Assembly (NCBI GenBank): GCA_964602715.1
Contig: CAZRSB010000034.1
Coordinates: 1-20,873 of the forward strand
DNA length: 20,873 nucleotides
Direction: 5' to 3'
DNA from: Natronoplasma sp964602715
Lineage (GTDB): Archaea > Thermoplasmatota > Thermoplasmata > Halarchaeoplasmatales > Halarchaeoplasmataceae
The notes under the pieces were generated by a model. It was not told the origin of the DNA, made no database searches, and was given only the letters and a program-made list of their open reading frames with translations. Of the stretch, positions 1 through 7,359 are shown piece after piece (the first letter of the stretch is position 1; each line of letters opens with the position of its first letter). The position numbers and the translations under genes were made by a program.

Positions 1-46
1 TGCAAAAGAATATTAATTCCCTGCCATCCTAGAATATTAGATAAAC

Positions 47-1000
47 ATGAGACTAAAAGATATTTACGAACTTGCCATCGAGATGGGAATTGAAAGTGAT
101 GTCAGAGAAGAAAATGAGTTGAATAAAAAACTAGAAAAAGCTAAAGAAGAGTACGAAGACTTAGAAGGAAAAGACAAAGAGGTTTTTGATGAGCAAAAAT
201 TAGAGAATCCATTTTCAGATTCACGAATACTCTACGGTGATCTAGACAAAGAAGTCGATCGAATCCTAGCAGGAATAAACATAGATACTGGTGAAGTTGT
301 ATTAGCTGATAGATTATCTGAAAAGGGAAAAGGTATAGATTTGATACTAGGTCATCATCCAAGAGGTCTCGGATTAGCTTCGTTACATGAAGTGATGGAA
401 CTCCAGAAAGATATGTTAGAAGAATGGGGCGTGCCGATAAGCATAGCAGAAGGAATGGTAAATAAAAGGATGAGTGAAGTAGGGCGAAAGATAAAAGGTG
501 CAAATTTTAATCAAAGTTTGGACGCAGCTAAAATATTAGACATCCCCATGATGTGTTTACATACAATCACAGACAATCTTGTAGAATCATTCTTGACTGA
601 AAGGATAGAAAACAAAGAATTTGACAAGGTAGAAGACGTCATAGATTTCCTGAAAGATATACCAGAATATCATGAAGCTCGGAAATTCAATGATGGGCCT
701 GACCTGATAGTAGGAAAAGAAGAAAATCGAACTGGAAAGGTAGTAGTGGAGATGACAGGAGGAACAGAGGGGAGCAAAGACTCCTATGAAAAATTGGCTG
801 AGGCCGGTGTCGGTACGATTATAGGTATGCATCTTAGTGAAGAACACAGAGAGAAAGTAGAAGAAAATCATATCAATTACATCATAGCGGGACATATGGC
901 TAGTGACTCATTGGGAGTGAACCTTTTGTTGGATGAACTCGAAAAAGAAGGGATCGAAATAATACCCTGTAGCGGGCTTATAAGGCATTCTAGAAATTAA
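47..1000 (+). CDS. NIF3/DUF34-family metal-binding protein, long archaeal/bacterial form
   Basis: A 317-residue protein of the NGG1p-interacting factor 3 (NIF3, DUF34) family. These proteins have a dinuclear metal site and an unsettled molecular function; metal insertion, GTP cyclohydrolase I-like and nucleotide hydrolase roles have been proposed. The sequence shows the paired histidines of the metal site at residues 103-104 (LGHHPRG) and the C-terminal signature AGHMASDSLG at 281-290, followed by IPCSGLIR near the end. A charged, probably coiled segment at residues 20-50 precedes the core and is typical of the longer version of the family. The ATG at 47 is the first in frame. The gene is not visibly in an operon: 118 bp separate it from ubiX, which has its own TATA box. 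Family assignment is firm from the motifs; the biochemical role is unknown. Confidence 0.88.
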   Translation: MRLKDIYELAIEMGIESDVREENELNKKLEKAKEEYEDLEGKDKEVFDEQKLENPFSDSRILYGDLDKEVDRILAGINIDTGEVVLADRLSEKGKGIDLILGHHPRGLGLASLHEVMELQKDMLEEWGVPISIAEGMVNKRMSEVGRKIKGANFNQSLDAAKILDIPMMCLHTITDNLVESFLTERIENKEFDKVEDVIDFLKDIPEYHEARKFNDGPDLIVGKEENRTGKVVVEMTGGTEGSKDSYEKLAEAGVGTIIGMHLSEEHREKVEENHINYIIAGHMASDSLGVNLLLDELEKEGIEIIPCSGLIRHSRN

Positions 1001-1118
1001 TATCAAGATCACCTGCACGAGCTCATCCAAAGGACAAGTTAGTTTAAAAGAGCGAGGACCTTCCTTACAGTCTCAGCTAACCATAATTTGTTTATATAGA
1101 TTAATAAATAGTGCTATT
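1001..1118. other. Intergenic region between the NIF3-like gene and ubiX
   Basis: I see no convincing coding frame or RNA gene here. The right end carries the ubiX TATA box. The stretch ACCTTCCTTACAGT at 1058-1071 recurs inverted at 2233-2246, so that in both places it lies in the sense 3' untranslated region of the preceding gene. Confidence 0.4.
1091..1098 (+). promoter_or_regulatory. TATA box of ubiX
   Basis: TTTATATA is centred about 25 nt upstream of the ubiX ATG. An archaeal TATA box starts transcription roughly 25-27 nt downstream, so the transcript would begin at or next to the start codon. This implies a leaderless mRNA and supports the chosen start. Confidence 0.55.
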
Positions 1119-1688
1119 ATGAGGATACTAGTCGCGATCACAGGAGCCTCAGGAGTCATATATGGTAAACGAGTACTTGAAGTTTTAGCTCAGAAGGAGG
1201 AGATCAATGTCGAACTGGTCATCTCTGAAGCTGGAAAAAAATTGCTTAAAAAGGAAGTTGATTCATCTTATGAGAAAATAAAAAATCATGCCGATCAGAC
1301 TCACAGACCTAACGAGATCGAGGCCCCTCCATCATCTGGAAGTTCATTATATGACTGTATGATCATCGTACCATGCTCAATGTCTTCCTTATCAAAAATA
1401 GCTAATGGTATTTCTGATAATTTGATCACTAGAGCTGCATCGGTTTTTCTTAAAGAAAACCGCAATCTGATTTTGATTCCTAGAGAAACGCCATTAACAA
1501 CTACGTGGCTCACTAATATGGAAAAACTTTCTCATGAAGGAGCTGTAATACTACCTGCAATGCCTGCTTTCTACCACAATCCTGATTCTATCGATGATCT
1601 AGTAAATTTTACTGTAGGAAAGATTTTAGATGCGATAGATATAGAACATTCTTTATTCAAAAGATGGGACGATACGCTGCAATATTGA
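1119..1688 (+). CDS. ubiX: Flavin prenyltransferase UbiX/Pad1
   Basis: A 189-residue flavoprotein that joins a dimethylallyl group to FMN to make prenylated FMN, the cofactor of UbiD-family (de)carboxylases. The N-terminal Rossmann start ITGASGVIYG (7-16) contains the FMN-binding GASG. The conserved core at about 85-107 (PCSMSSLSKIANGISDN and on) and the PRETPL motif at 121-126 are diagnostic, and LPAMPAFYH (145-153) also fits. Length matches the family (about 190). The ATG is leaderless relative to the TATA box at 1091. No UbiD partner lies in this window, so the user enzyme must be elsewhere; archaea use this cofactor in the modified mevalonate route (phosphomevalonate decarboxylation path) and in aromatic metabolism. 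Identification is secure; the partner is inference. Confidence 0.93.
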   Translation: MRILVAITGASGVIYGKRVLEVLAQKEEINVELVISEAGKKLLKKEVDSSYEKIKNHADQTHRPNEIEAPPSSGSSLYDCMIIVPCSMSSLSKIANGISDNLITRAASVFLKENRNLILIPRETPLTTTWLTNMEKLSHEGAVILPAMPAFYHNPDSIDDLVNFTVGKILDAIDIEHSLFKRWDDTLQY

Positions 1689-1739
1689 AAGGTGTTTTAT
1701 AGCAGTATATTTCTCTTGCAACAAATTAGGTGAATCAAT

Positions 1740-2048
1740 ATGTCTAAACTGTCGCTCACCGCAGAAGTATCATCTGAATTAGAAGTGATGCAGAGAACCA
1801 TCAAGATATGGAAAAAAATCAAGGATCACCAGCCTATAGGCATAAACAGATTGAGCGCTGAATTAGATATAGAGGAACACAAAGTGAGGTACTCATTACG
1901 CCTTCTGCAAAGGGTCAACATAATAGAACCTACAAGCGGGGGAGCGGTATTAACAGAAGAGCATCAAGAAAATGAAAAAAAGTTGATCCGAGATATCGAA
2001 AAATTAAAAAATACGATCGAAAACATCATAACAGACCTTTCAGAATAA
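1740..2048 (+). CDS. Small winged-helix (HTH) protein, probable transcription regulator
   Basis: A 102-residue protein I cannot name. Residues about 18-75 look like a winged helix-turn-helix: helices around ELEVMQRTIKIWKKI and INRLSAELDIEEHKVRYSLRLLQ, then a short hairpin ending TSGGAVLTEE. The C-terminal 25 residues (KKLIRDIEKLKNTIENI) are amphipathic and likely a dimerising coiled coil. An AGGTG Shine-Dalgarno at 1728-1732 sits 7 nt before the ATG, which fixes the start. It lies 51 bp after ubiX on the same strand and could be co-transcribed with it. The function is inferred only from the fold-like pattern. Confidence 0.75.
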   Translation: MSKLSLTAEVSSELEVMQRTIKIWKKIKDHQPIGINRLSAELDIEEHKVRYSLRLLQRVNIIEPTSGGAVLTEEHQENEKKLIRDIEKLKNTIENIITDLSE

Positions 2049-2054
2049 AAAATG

Positions 2055-2063
2055 TTTAATATG
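2055..2063 (+). promoter_or_regulatory. Possible TATA box of tRNA-Asn
   Basis: TTTAATATG lies about 34 nt before the mature tRNA 5' end, which would leave a leader of a few nucleotides for RNase P removal. It overlaps the region just after the stop of the winged-helix gene. Confidence 0.35.
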
Positions 2064-2092
2064 ATATGCTTTTAGGTTTTTACAGACTGAAA

Positions 2093-2165
2093 GCCGTCGT
2101 AGCTTAACAGGCAGAGCACTCGGCTGTTAACCGAGCGGTTGGCGGTTCGAATCCGCCCGACGGCG
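2093..2165 (+). tRNA. tRNA-Asn (anticodon GUU)
   Basis: A 73-nt cloverleaf without intron. The acceptor stem 2093-2099 pairs perfectly with 2158-2164, and the discriminator is G2165. The D stem is GCT/AGC (2102-2104 with 2115-2117). The anticodon stem CTCGG/CCGAG (2119-2123 with 2131-2135) encloses the loop CTGTTAA with anticodon GTT at 2126-2128. The T arm is GGCGG/CCGCC with loop TTCGAAT (2141-2157). CCA is not encoded. A T-rich stretch (CTCTTTTTAA) directly after the gene can serve as terminator. Confidence 0.97.
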
Positions 2166-2175
2166 CTCTTTTTAA
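2166..2175 (+). terminator. T-run terminator after tRNA-Asn
   Basis: CTCTTTTTAA follows the tRNA immediately. Oligo-T stretches terminate archaeal RNA polymerase, so this is a plausible end for the tRNA transcript. No hairpin precedes it other than the tRNA itself. Confidence 0.4.
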
Positions 2176-2242
2176 TCTTCATTCAATTGGCTGTTTATAG
2201 GTATATTTGTATCATCTCTAAAAAATAATAAAACTGTAAGGA

Positions 2243-2263
2243 AGGTATGATCTTTTCATACCT
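2243..2263 (-). repeat. Inverted repeat overlapping the tfb stop codon
   Basis: Perfect 8-bp arms AGGTATGA (2243-2250) and TCATACCT (2256-2263) with a 5-nt loop. On the - strand the hairpin begins within the last codons of tfb and includes its TGA stop (2256-2258). It may be a 3' stability element or part of a terminator; no long T-run directly follows on the - strand, so a simple terminator is not assured. Confidence 0.5.
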
Positions 2264-3209
2264 CTATATCGATATCCAATTTTTCAACCAATTCTTTGTA
2301 TCGATTTCTCACTGTGACCTCTGTAACTGCAGCTACATCAGCGACTTCTCTTTGAGTTCTTCTTTCTCCTTCATTTATGGAAGCTATATATATGGATGCA
2401 GCAGCCAATCCTGTTGGGCCTTTTCCTGAGATCAGCTCTTTATCTTCTGCTTCATCGATGATCTCTTTTGCTTTTTTCTGTACCTGACCGCTAAGATCTA
2501 GCTCACTGCAAAAGCGGCTGAGATATTCTTGGGGCTTGGTAGGTTTCAATTTTAGTATTAGTTCTCTGCTCAAAAAACGATAGGTCCTTCCTATCTCCTT
2601 TCTATCTGATGAGGTGGCTTCTGCTATCTCATCCAATGTTCTAGGAACATTGGCCTTTCTACAAGCAGCATAAAGAGAAGCTGCGACCACACTGTTTATA
2701 CTACGTCCTCGAATTAGGTTCTTTTTGACAGCCTTTCTATAGATAACTGCTGCAGTTTCTCTGATGTTTTTTGGAAGACCCATGGTAGAGGCCATCCTAT
2801 CCATCTCAGTTAAAGCATAAGCTAGATTTCTCTCGGTAGCGTCAGAAACTCTAATCCTTCGCTGCCATTTTCTAAGTCTGTAAATCTGAGCCTTCTTTTT
2901 ACTGGGTATGGATCTCCCGTATGAATCTTTGTTGGAAGAATCGATCCCTGTAGATAGACCTTTGTCATGTACCATTTCAGTCATAGGGGCTCCTGTTCTA
3001 GCTCTTTTTTCTTCTTGTTTCATGTCGAAAGCCCGCCATTCAGGTCCCTCGTCAATATATTGATTATCGATGACTAAACCACAATCTTCGCAAATCAACT
3101 CTCCATGATCATAATCTTGAGCTAGATGTCTACCCCCACATTCTGGACATTCAGTTACTTTTTCTACAGAACTGCTTTTTTCATCTTTTATTTCGATCTC
3201 TTCATTCAT
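2256..3209 (-). CDS. tfb: Transcription initiation factor IIB (TFB)
   Basis: A 317-residue archaeal TFB, which bridges TBP at the TATA box/BRE to RNA polymerase. The N-terminal zinc ribbon has CPEC at 21-24 and CEDC at 40-43. The B-reader/linker region (about 50-105) follows. The two cyclin-like repeats span about 110-210 and 215-310, and a recognition-helix segment near 285-307 contacts BRE. Length is normal for the family. The start ATG follows the gar1 stop directly with no gap, and the Shine-Dalgarno sequence (GAGGAG) lies within the end of gar1, indicating translational coupling. The gar1-tfb pairing is recurrent in euryarchaea. Its 3' end carries an 8-bp inverted repeat spanning the stop codon. 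Confidence 0.97.
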   Translation of the reverse strand: MNEEIEIKDEKSSSVEKVTECPECGGRHLAQDYDHGELICEDCGLVIDNQYIDEGPEWRAFDMKQEEKRARTGAPMTEMVHDKGLSTGIDSSNKDSYGRSIPSKKKAQIYRLRKWQRRIRVSDATERNLAYALTEMDRMASTMGLPKNIRETAAVIYRKAVKKNLIRGRSINSVVAASLYAACRKANVPRTLDEIAEATSSDRKEIGRTYRFLSRELILKLKPTKPQEYLSRFCSELDLSGQVQKKAKEIIDEAEDKELISGKGPTGLAAASIYIASINEGERRTQREVADVAAVTEVTVRNRYKELVEKLDIDIEV

Positions 3210-3437
3210 CTATATCTCCTCAACATATATTTTTTCATTCATCACGGTGATCATCCTTCTCATCTCGGAGTCAAGTTTTATTTCCACTAGTGGACTTTTT
3301 ACAGGACCGAATATCCACGTTACAATTCCTATCTTTTTTCCTTTATTATCAAATACCTGGGCACTGATGGGAGGCAACTCTGGAAATTTTGCTATTAGTT
3401 GCCTCGTATTTCTTATACTTTTGATTTCACCTTCCAT
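3210..3437 (-). CDS. H/ACA snoRNP protein Gar1
   Basis: A 75-residue archaeal Gar1, a subunit of the H/ACA RNP that pseudouridylates rRNA with Cbf5, Nop10 and L7Ae. Gar1 binds Cbf5 and helps control substrate turnover. The small beta-barrel is recognisable from VFDNKGKKIGIVTWIFGPV and KSPLVEIKL (residues about 28-55), with length typical of archaeal Gar1, which lacks the eukaryotic GAR tails. A GGAG sits 4 nt before the ATG, and a TATA box lies about 45 bp upstream, giving a short leader. It is the first gene of the two-gene unit with tfb. Confidence 0.88.
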   Translation of the reverse strand: MEGEIKSIRNTRQLIAKFPELPPISAQVFDNKGKKIGIVTWIFGPVKSPLVEIKLDSEMRRMITVMNEKIYVEEI

Positions 3438-3478
3438 TTTTCTCCGATAACCACCTGATAAATCATTTACTGCGAATG

Positions 3479-3486
3479 TTTATATC
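3479..3486 (-). promoter_or_regulatory. TATA box of the gar1-tfb unit
   Basis: On the - strand this reads GATATAAA, with predicted transcription start near 3455. That leaves a leader of about 18 nt containing a Shine-Dalgarno sequence, consistent with the gar1 start. Confidence 0.5.
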
Positions 3487-3553
3487 GATAGTTTGAATAG
3501 TAGTATTTAAAGGTTTCGCAAGATTTTATTATCTTTCGGCCGTTCTACCCCTT

Positions 3554-3573
3554 TTTACAATAGTTTACAATAG
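3554..3573. repeat. Tandem 10-bp duplication at the end of the prepilin peptidase gene
   Basis: TTTACAATAG occurs twice in direct succession (3554-3563 and 3564-3573). The second copy contains the stop codon of the peptidase gene (TAA, 3565-3567 on the - strand). It looks like a small slippage duplication; an effect on the protein is not evident. Confidence 0.6.
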
Positions 3574-4467
3574 ATAAGGTATTGGATTGCCTATCAAAAA
3601 AGATATTATGAATCCTATAGTGATAGGGATTATAAAAGGAATTTTAGGGGTGGCCCAGACTATCTCTATATCATGACGTTTTAATGATTCTATTTTATCT
3701 TCATTATCGGATCTCGGAAGTAATTCAGTTTTCATCTCACCATCTTCGAAATATTCCATAGGCCAAACAAATGAATCCTCTAGTTCGCTGACTTTTTTCT
3801 TATAACCGAAAAACATCTTAGGTAAATCGATGTCGCCTTTGGACAGATTCAGGAAGAAATTAACGATGGGGAATATCAAAACCACTAAAGAAGCATTGAG
3901 TAAGATTACCAGTGTGAAAGGAAACCCAATTTCCATGAATTCTATCAAGTCCGAAGAGATAACGTGTCTAGTCAAATTAGGGATCTCTGGATAGGAAGGT
4001 ACTAAGATAGCCAAAGTTATTATAGCTTTAGCATCAGCGCCACCATATATTATGTAAAAGAAATACAAGATGAAGGTGAATAACATCACACCGATGATCA
4101 TACTCAGACGTAAAAAGAGTAATTCGTCAAAGATCACATCCATGAAATTATTTAGCAAAAATACATATGTTAAAACTGGTAAGAGCAACCATCCTAGAAC
4201 CCTCACATTTAATTTTCCTTCAGAATATATGGGAGGTCTATCGATAAAGGCCTCAGCAAATACGATACCTATCGGTATGAAAAATAGAAAATATTCCCAA
4301 TCGGCACTCTCAACTAAGATCAATTCTGCGGCCAGTATGAGCATAGCTATTATGCCCATGATAACCCATAATCTATTAGGAACTCTACGAGATTTCAAAT
4401 CCTTTAAAGAGGCGATAGAGAGGAATACAATCCCGACCGCGAACCTAAATGCAGAGAAGTACCACAT
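3565..4467 (-). CDS. A24-family prepilin/preflagellin peptidase
   Basis: A roughly 300-residue polytopic membrane aspartyl protease that trims class III signal peptides from archaellins or pilins (FlaK/PibD/EppA relatives). The two catalytic aspartates are visible: D23 in SLKDLKSRRVPN after the first membrane helix, and D145 in the GxxD-type motif GGADAK before a membrane helix. I see about six to eight hydrophobic segments. A hydrophilic stretch of about 70 residues near the C-terminus (SFVWPMEYFEDGEMKTE and on) precedes the last helix, resembling the C-terminal extension of FlaK-type enzymes. I place the start at the ATG at 4467, right before helix 1; an upstream TTG at 4521 would add 18 unconvincing residues, and a TATA-like ATTTTATT lies about 28 nt before the ATG. 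No pilin or archaellin genes are nearby, so substrates are unknown. Confidence 0.85.
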   Translation of the reverse strand: MWYFSAFRFAVGIVFLSIASLKDLKSRRVPNRLWVIMGIIAMLILAAELILVESADWEYFLFFIPIGIVFAEAFIDRPPIYSEGKLNVRVLGWLLLPVLTYVFLLNNFMDVIFDELLFLRLSMIIGVMLFTFILYFFYIIYGGADAKAIITLAILVPSYPEIPNLTRHVISSDLIEFMEIGFPFTLVILLNASLVVLIFPIVNFFLNLSKGDIDLPKMFFGYKKKVSELEDSFVWPMEYFEDGEMKTELLPRSDNEDKIESLKRHDIEIVWATPKIPFIIPITIGFIISFLIGNPIPYLL

Positions 4468-4531
4468 ATTCGAGCAGGGATATGTAAACCTCAATAAAAT
4501 ATTTTGTGTATTGATTATCAAAAATCTAAAT

Positions 4532-5755
4532 TCAAATTTCTAACTCTTCACCTTCTTTTGGAGTATATACCTCGAACTCAGAAAGATCCTCTTTTACTGC
4601 TTCTCTCTTATCTCCATGACAGAGAACAATTTTCTCAGGATCGCATCCCTCAGCAAATTCGATGAGTTCATCATGACCTGCATGTGCTGAAAAATCATAT
4701 CTTACTATTTCACATTCGACAGGTAAAGTTGCTCCTTTGTCCCTGATCATAGAATTTTCCAATAATCTATCACCATTTGTCCCGTCGACTTGGTATCCTG
4801 TGAGCAGAATCGAGCTGTTTTTGTCAGTCCTTATCTCTCTAAGATACTCAAGGACAGGTCCTCCTTCAACCATCCCACTAGTAGTAACTATGACTTCTCC
4901 ATCTTTTGCTTTTTCACGAGTGGATGGTGACCTGACTTCGTTCGCATTAGATATCGCTTTTTCTAGTTTTTTGGGAGATCTCAAAAATCCTTCATGATTG
5001 AGGTAGATCCTGTTGACTGTTCTTCCCATCCCATCGTACCAAACATCAAAATCTCTATCATCCAGGAGCATCAATATCTCTTGAGTTCTACCAACAGCAA
5101 AAACGGGAACTATAACCTGTCCTCCGCGTTCCAGTGTTTCGTCAATTTTATCGAGAAATTCTTTTTCAGTTTCTTCCCTATCAGGATGAATCTCTCCTCC
5201 ATAGGTGGTTTCCATTATCAAAGTGTCACAATCTACAGGGTGGGAACCCCACATAAGCCTAGTATTTTCGGTGTTTATGTCGCCAGTAAACAATACTGTA
5301 TTCTTGCCTTTGATTTCAAACATTGAAGAACCAGGTATATGTCCGCCTCCGTGAACCTCAATCTCCATACCACCTATATCTCTTCTAGAATTGTATCCTA
5401 CGATATCGAAGGCCGCTTTTGTGTCTTTTATATCCCTTTTTTCATAATGTTTAGGATAACCTTCTATGTCCGCTATCTTCAGACTATCATAAAGAAGTAA
5501 TTCAGCAACTTCAACAGTTGGATGACTAGAAAGTATAGGTATATCATTTTGCCTTACAAGCGTAGGTATCATCCCACAATGATCCAAATGAGAATGAGTT
5601 AAAAACCCCATGTCTACCAACGGAGGTCTCATTGGATACTCTGGAGGATCTGCCGGAAGCATACCGTGGTCAAATATCAAAGATAGATTTCTGTGGCGCA
5701 TCACCATCGAAAGTGCTCCCACTTCGGATGCACCGCCTAAAAAGTTTAATTTCAT
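4532..5755 (-). CDS. Beta-CASP metallo-beta-lactamase RNase, aCPSF2 type
   Basis: A 407-residue member of the archaeal CPSF73-like nucleases, which act in RNA 3'-end processing and 5'-3' decay. Zinc ligands are clear: HSHLDH at 54-59, H139 (GGGHIPGS), D159 (FTGDI), H358 (FSAHAGH) and H380 (LCHGD). The beta-CASP insert lies between about 190 and 345 and includes the conserved TTSGMVEGGP. There are no N-terminal KH domains, which separates it from aCPSF1 (the termination factor) and points to aCPSF2. A TATA box at 5785-5794 precedes it. It is co-directional with the prepilin peptidase (64 bp apart), but the peptidase appears to have its own promoter. Endo- versus exonuclease preference cannot be read from sequence. 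Confidence 0.92.
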   Translation of the reverse strand: MKLNFLGGASEVGALSMVMRHRNLSLIFDHGMLPADPPEYPMRPPLVDMGFLTHSHLDHCGMIPTLVRQNDIPILSSHPTVEVAELLLYDSLKIADIEGYPKHYEKRDIKDTKAAFDIVGYNSRRDIGGMEIEVHGGGHIPGSSMFEIKGKNTVLFTGDINTENTRLMWGSHPVDCDTLIMETTYGGEIHPDREETEKEFLDKIDETLERGGQVIVPVFAVGRTQEILMLLDDRDFDVWYDGMGRTVNRIYLNHEGFLRSPKKLEKAISNANEVRSPSTREKAKDGEVIVTTSGMVEGGPVLEYLREIRTDKNSSILLTGYQVDGTNGDRLLENSMIRDKGATLPVECEIVRYDFSAHAGHDELIEFAEGCDPEKIVLCHGDKREAVKEDLSEFEVYTPKEGEELEI

Positions 5756-5784
5756 TTATTATCCCTTAACTACTCATAGTTGGG

Positions 5785-5794
5785 TATTATAAAT
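5785..5794 (-). promoter_or_regulatory. TATA box of the aCPSF2 gene
   Basis: On the - strand this reads ATTTATAATA, centred about 34 nt before the ATG at 5755, giving a leader of under 10 nt. The region 5756-5898 is a divergent promoter region shared with the PolD small subunit gene. Confidence 0.5.
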
Positions 5795-5898
5795 GATTTG
5801 CCTTTACAGGAAAATGTTTTATGATAATTTGATGACGAAATGACAAAGCGAAAACGGAAAACAATTAATAGACTTAATCGTATGTCCTTTTGATAGAG

Positions 5899-7359
5899 AT
5901 GCGGGATAGGATAATCGGTAAGCTAGCGAAAGAAAAGACTGTTTTGACGCCTAAAGCATGGGAACGATTGGAAAAGCTAGAAAATCCTACTAAAGTCATA
6001 GAAAAAATGACCAATAAGGAAGACGAACTTCCGTTTCCCGTCTGCAAAGAAACCATCTCTTGTTTTTTGAATGAAGTCATTGATGATGACAGTGACGATA
6101 AAGAAGAAACTAAAAAAGCGGAAGATATTGAAGAGAATTTAAAAAATGACGTGAAAATAGAATGTTTGTTGGACGTTTCCGGTGAATCAACTTGCACTGG
6201 AGGGATAGATGATTTTAAAAAATATTTTGAGAGCAAGTTCGATACTCTAAAGTCTATAATAGAAAATCGTAGAGAGGGAAAAAAGGCTAGACCAATAAGC
6301 CGTATCTCTAAAAGATCTGGGGAAGCAACGATAATCGCAATGGTTAGAGAGATACACTCCACCTCAAATGGTAACAAAGTTTTAACACTAGAGGATAAAA
6401 GTGGAGAAATAAGAGGTTTTATTTCTAGTGATAGCACGGCATACTCACAAAATTTGTTGGAAGATGAAGTGATTCTGGCAAAAGGAGAGGTCTGGGAAAA
6501 TAACGGGAATTACGATGATACATTTTCTATAGATGAAATCAGAAGACCAGGGATACCAAAACTTAATAATAAAAATGATGTGAAGTTTGACGGTAAAATA
6601 GCCTTCCTAGGAGATATACATGTAGGTAGTGATGTATTTCTAAGAGACGAGTGGGACAATTTCATCTCTTGGATAAATTCAGACGACGAATCAGCTAAAA
6701 AAATAAAATATCTCATAGTTCCCGGCGATTTAGTCGATGGTATCGGGATCTTTCCAAACCAAGAAGAAGAACTCGACATCATCGACATAAATGAACAATA
6801 CCGAAAAGCTGCGGAATTACTTGGTCAAATAAGAAGCGATATTGAAATAATTACAACACCGGGAAACCACGATATTGTGAGAAATGCAGAACCTCAACCT
6901 AGTTTACCTGAAGATATTCAAAAATTATTCCCAAAAAATGTCCATTTTTATGGAAACCCGGCTATGATCAATCTAGAAGGTCTAGATGTATTAATCTATC
7001 ATGGTACTAGTATCAATAATCTGTCTGATGTTTTACCCAACGTCAACAGCAAGAAGCCAACAACTGCCCAAAAAGAGATGCTGGAGAGAAGGCATCTTGT
7101 TCCAGTTTATGGCAAAAAATCAGCCATCGCACCAGAAGAAAAGGATTACCTAGCAATAGATGAAGTACCAGATGTTTTTGTCACCGGCCATATACACAGG
7201 ACAGATGTAAGCGATTATCACGGTGTCGTTATGATAAACTCTTCTGCTTGGCAGGCTCAGACCGAATATCAAAAGATGAGAGATATCCAACCAGACCCTG
7301 CCAAGGTAGTTGTTTTTGAACCTCAAAGCAAGAAAGCCAGAATACGTGATTTTAATTGA
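5899..7359 (+). CDS. polB: DNA polymerase D small subunit DP1 (3'-5' exonuclease subunit)
   Basis: A 486-residue proofreading subunit of the euryarchaeal-type replicative polymerase PolD; the catalytic DP2 subunit is not in this window. Order of parts: a short N-terminal helical segment (1-60), an acidic variable linker (about 60-125), an OB-fold (about 130-215), and the calcineurin-like phosphoesterase domain (232-486). Active-site motifs are complete: GDIHVGS (238-244), GDLVDG (276-281), GNHD (322-325), YHG (367-369) and GHIHR (430-434). So the Mre11-like nuclease should be active. It is shorter than the roughly 600-residue DP1 of Pyrococcus, mostly through the N-terminal region. The ATG at 5899 is preferred to an in-frame TTG 9 nt upstream; TATA-like AATTAATA lies about 30 nt before it. 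Confidence 0.93.
   Translation: MRDRIIGKLAKEKTVLTPKAWERLEKLENPTKVIEKMTNKEDELPFPVCKETISCFLNEVIDDDSDDKEETKKAEDIEENLKNDVKIECLLDVSGESTCTGGIDDFKKYFESKFDTLKSIIENRREGKKARPISRISKRSGEATIIAMVREIHSTSNGNKVLTLEDKSGEIRGFISSDSTAYSQNLLEDEVILAKGEVWENNGNYDDTFSIDEIRRPGIPKLNNKNDVKFDGKIAFLGDIHVGSDVFLRDEWDNFISWINSDDESAKKIKYLIVPGDLVDGIGIFPNQEEELDIIDINEQYRKAAELLGQIRSDIEIITTPGNHDIVRNAEPQPSLPEDIQKLFPKNVHFYGNPAMINLEGLDVLIYHGTSINNLSDVLPNVNSKKPTTAQKEMLERRHLVPVYGKKSAIAPEEKDYLAIDEVPDVFVTGHIHRTDVSDYHGVVMINSSAWQAQTEYQKMRDIQPDPAKVVVFEPQSKKARIRDFN

Noticed and set aside
1001..1118. A box C/D or H/ACA guide RNA after the NIF3-like gene
   Set aside because: No C box (RUGAUGA) with matching D box, nor an ACA-ended hairpin pair, could be found on either strand.
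4070..4543. A 157-residue open frame on the + strand
   Set aside because: It is antisense to the prepilin peptidase, whose catalytic motifs and membrane helices are convincing; no recognisable domain in the antisense frame.
5874..6437. A 187-residue open frame on the - strand
   Set aside because: It lies opposite the DP1 coding sequence, has a low-complexity Ser/Leu/Phe composition expected from antisense of acidic, lysine-rich codons, and no promoter or ribosome-binding site.
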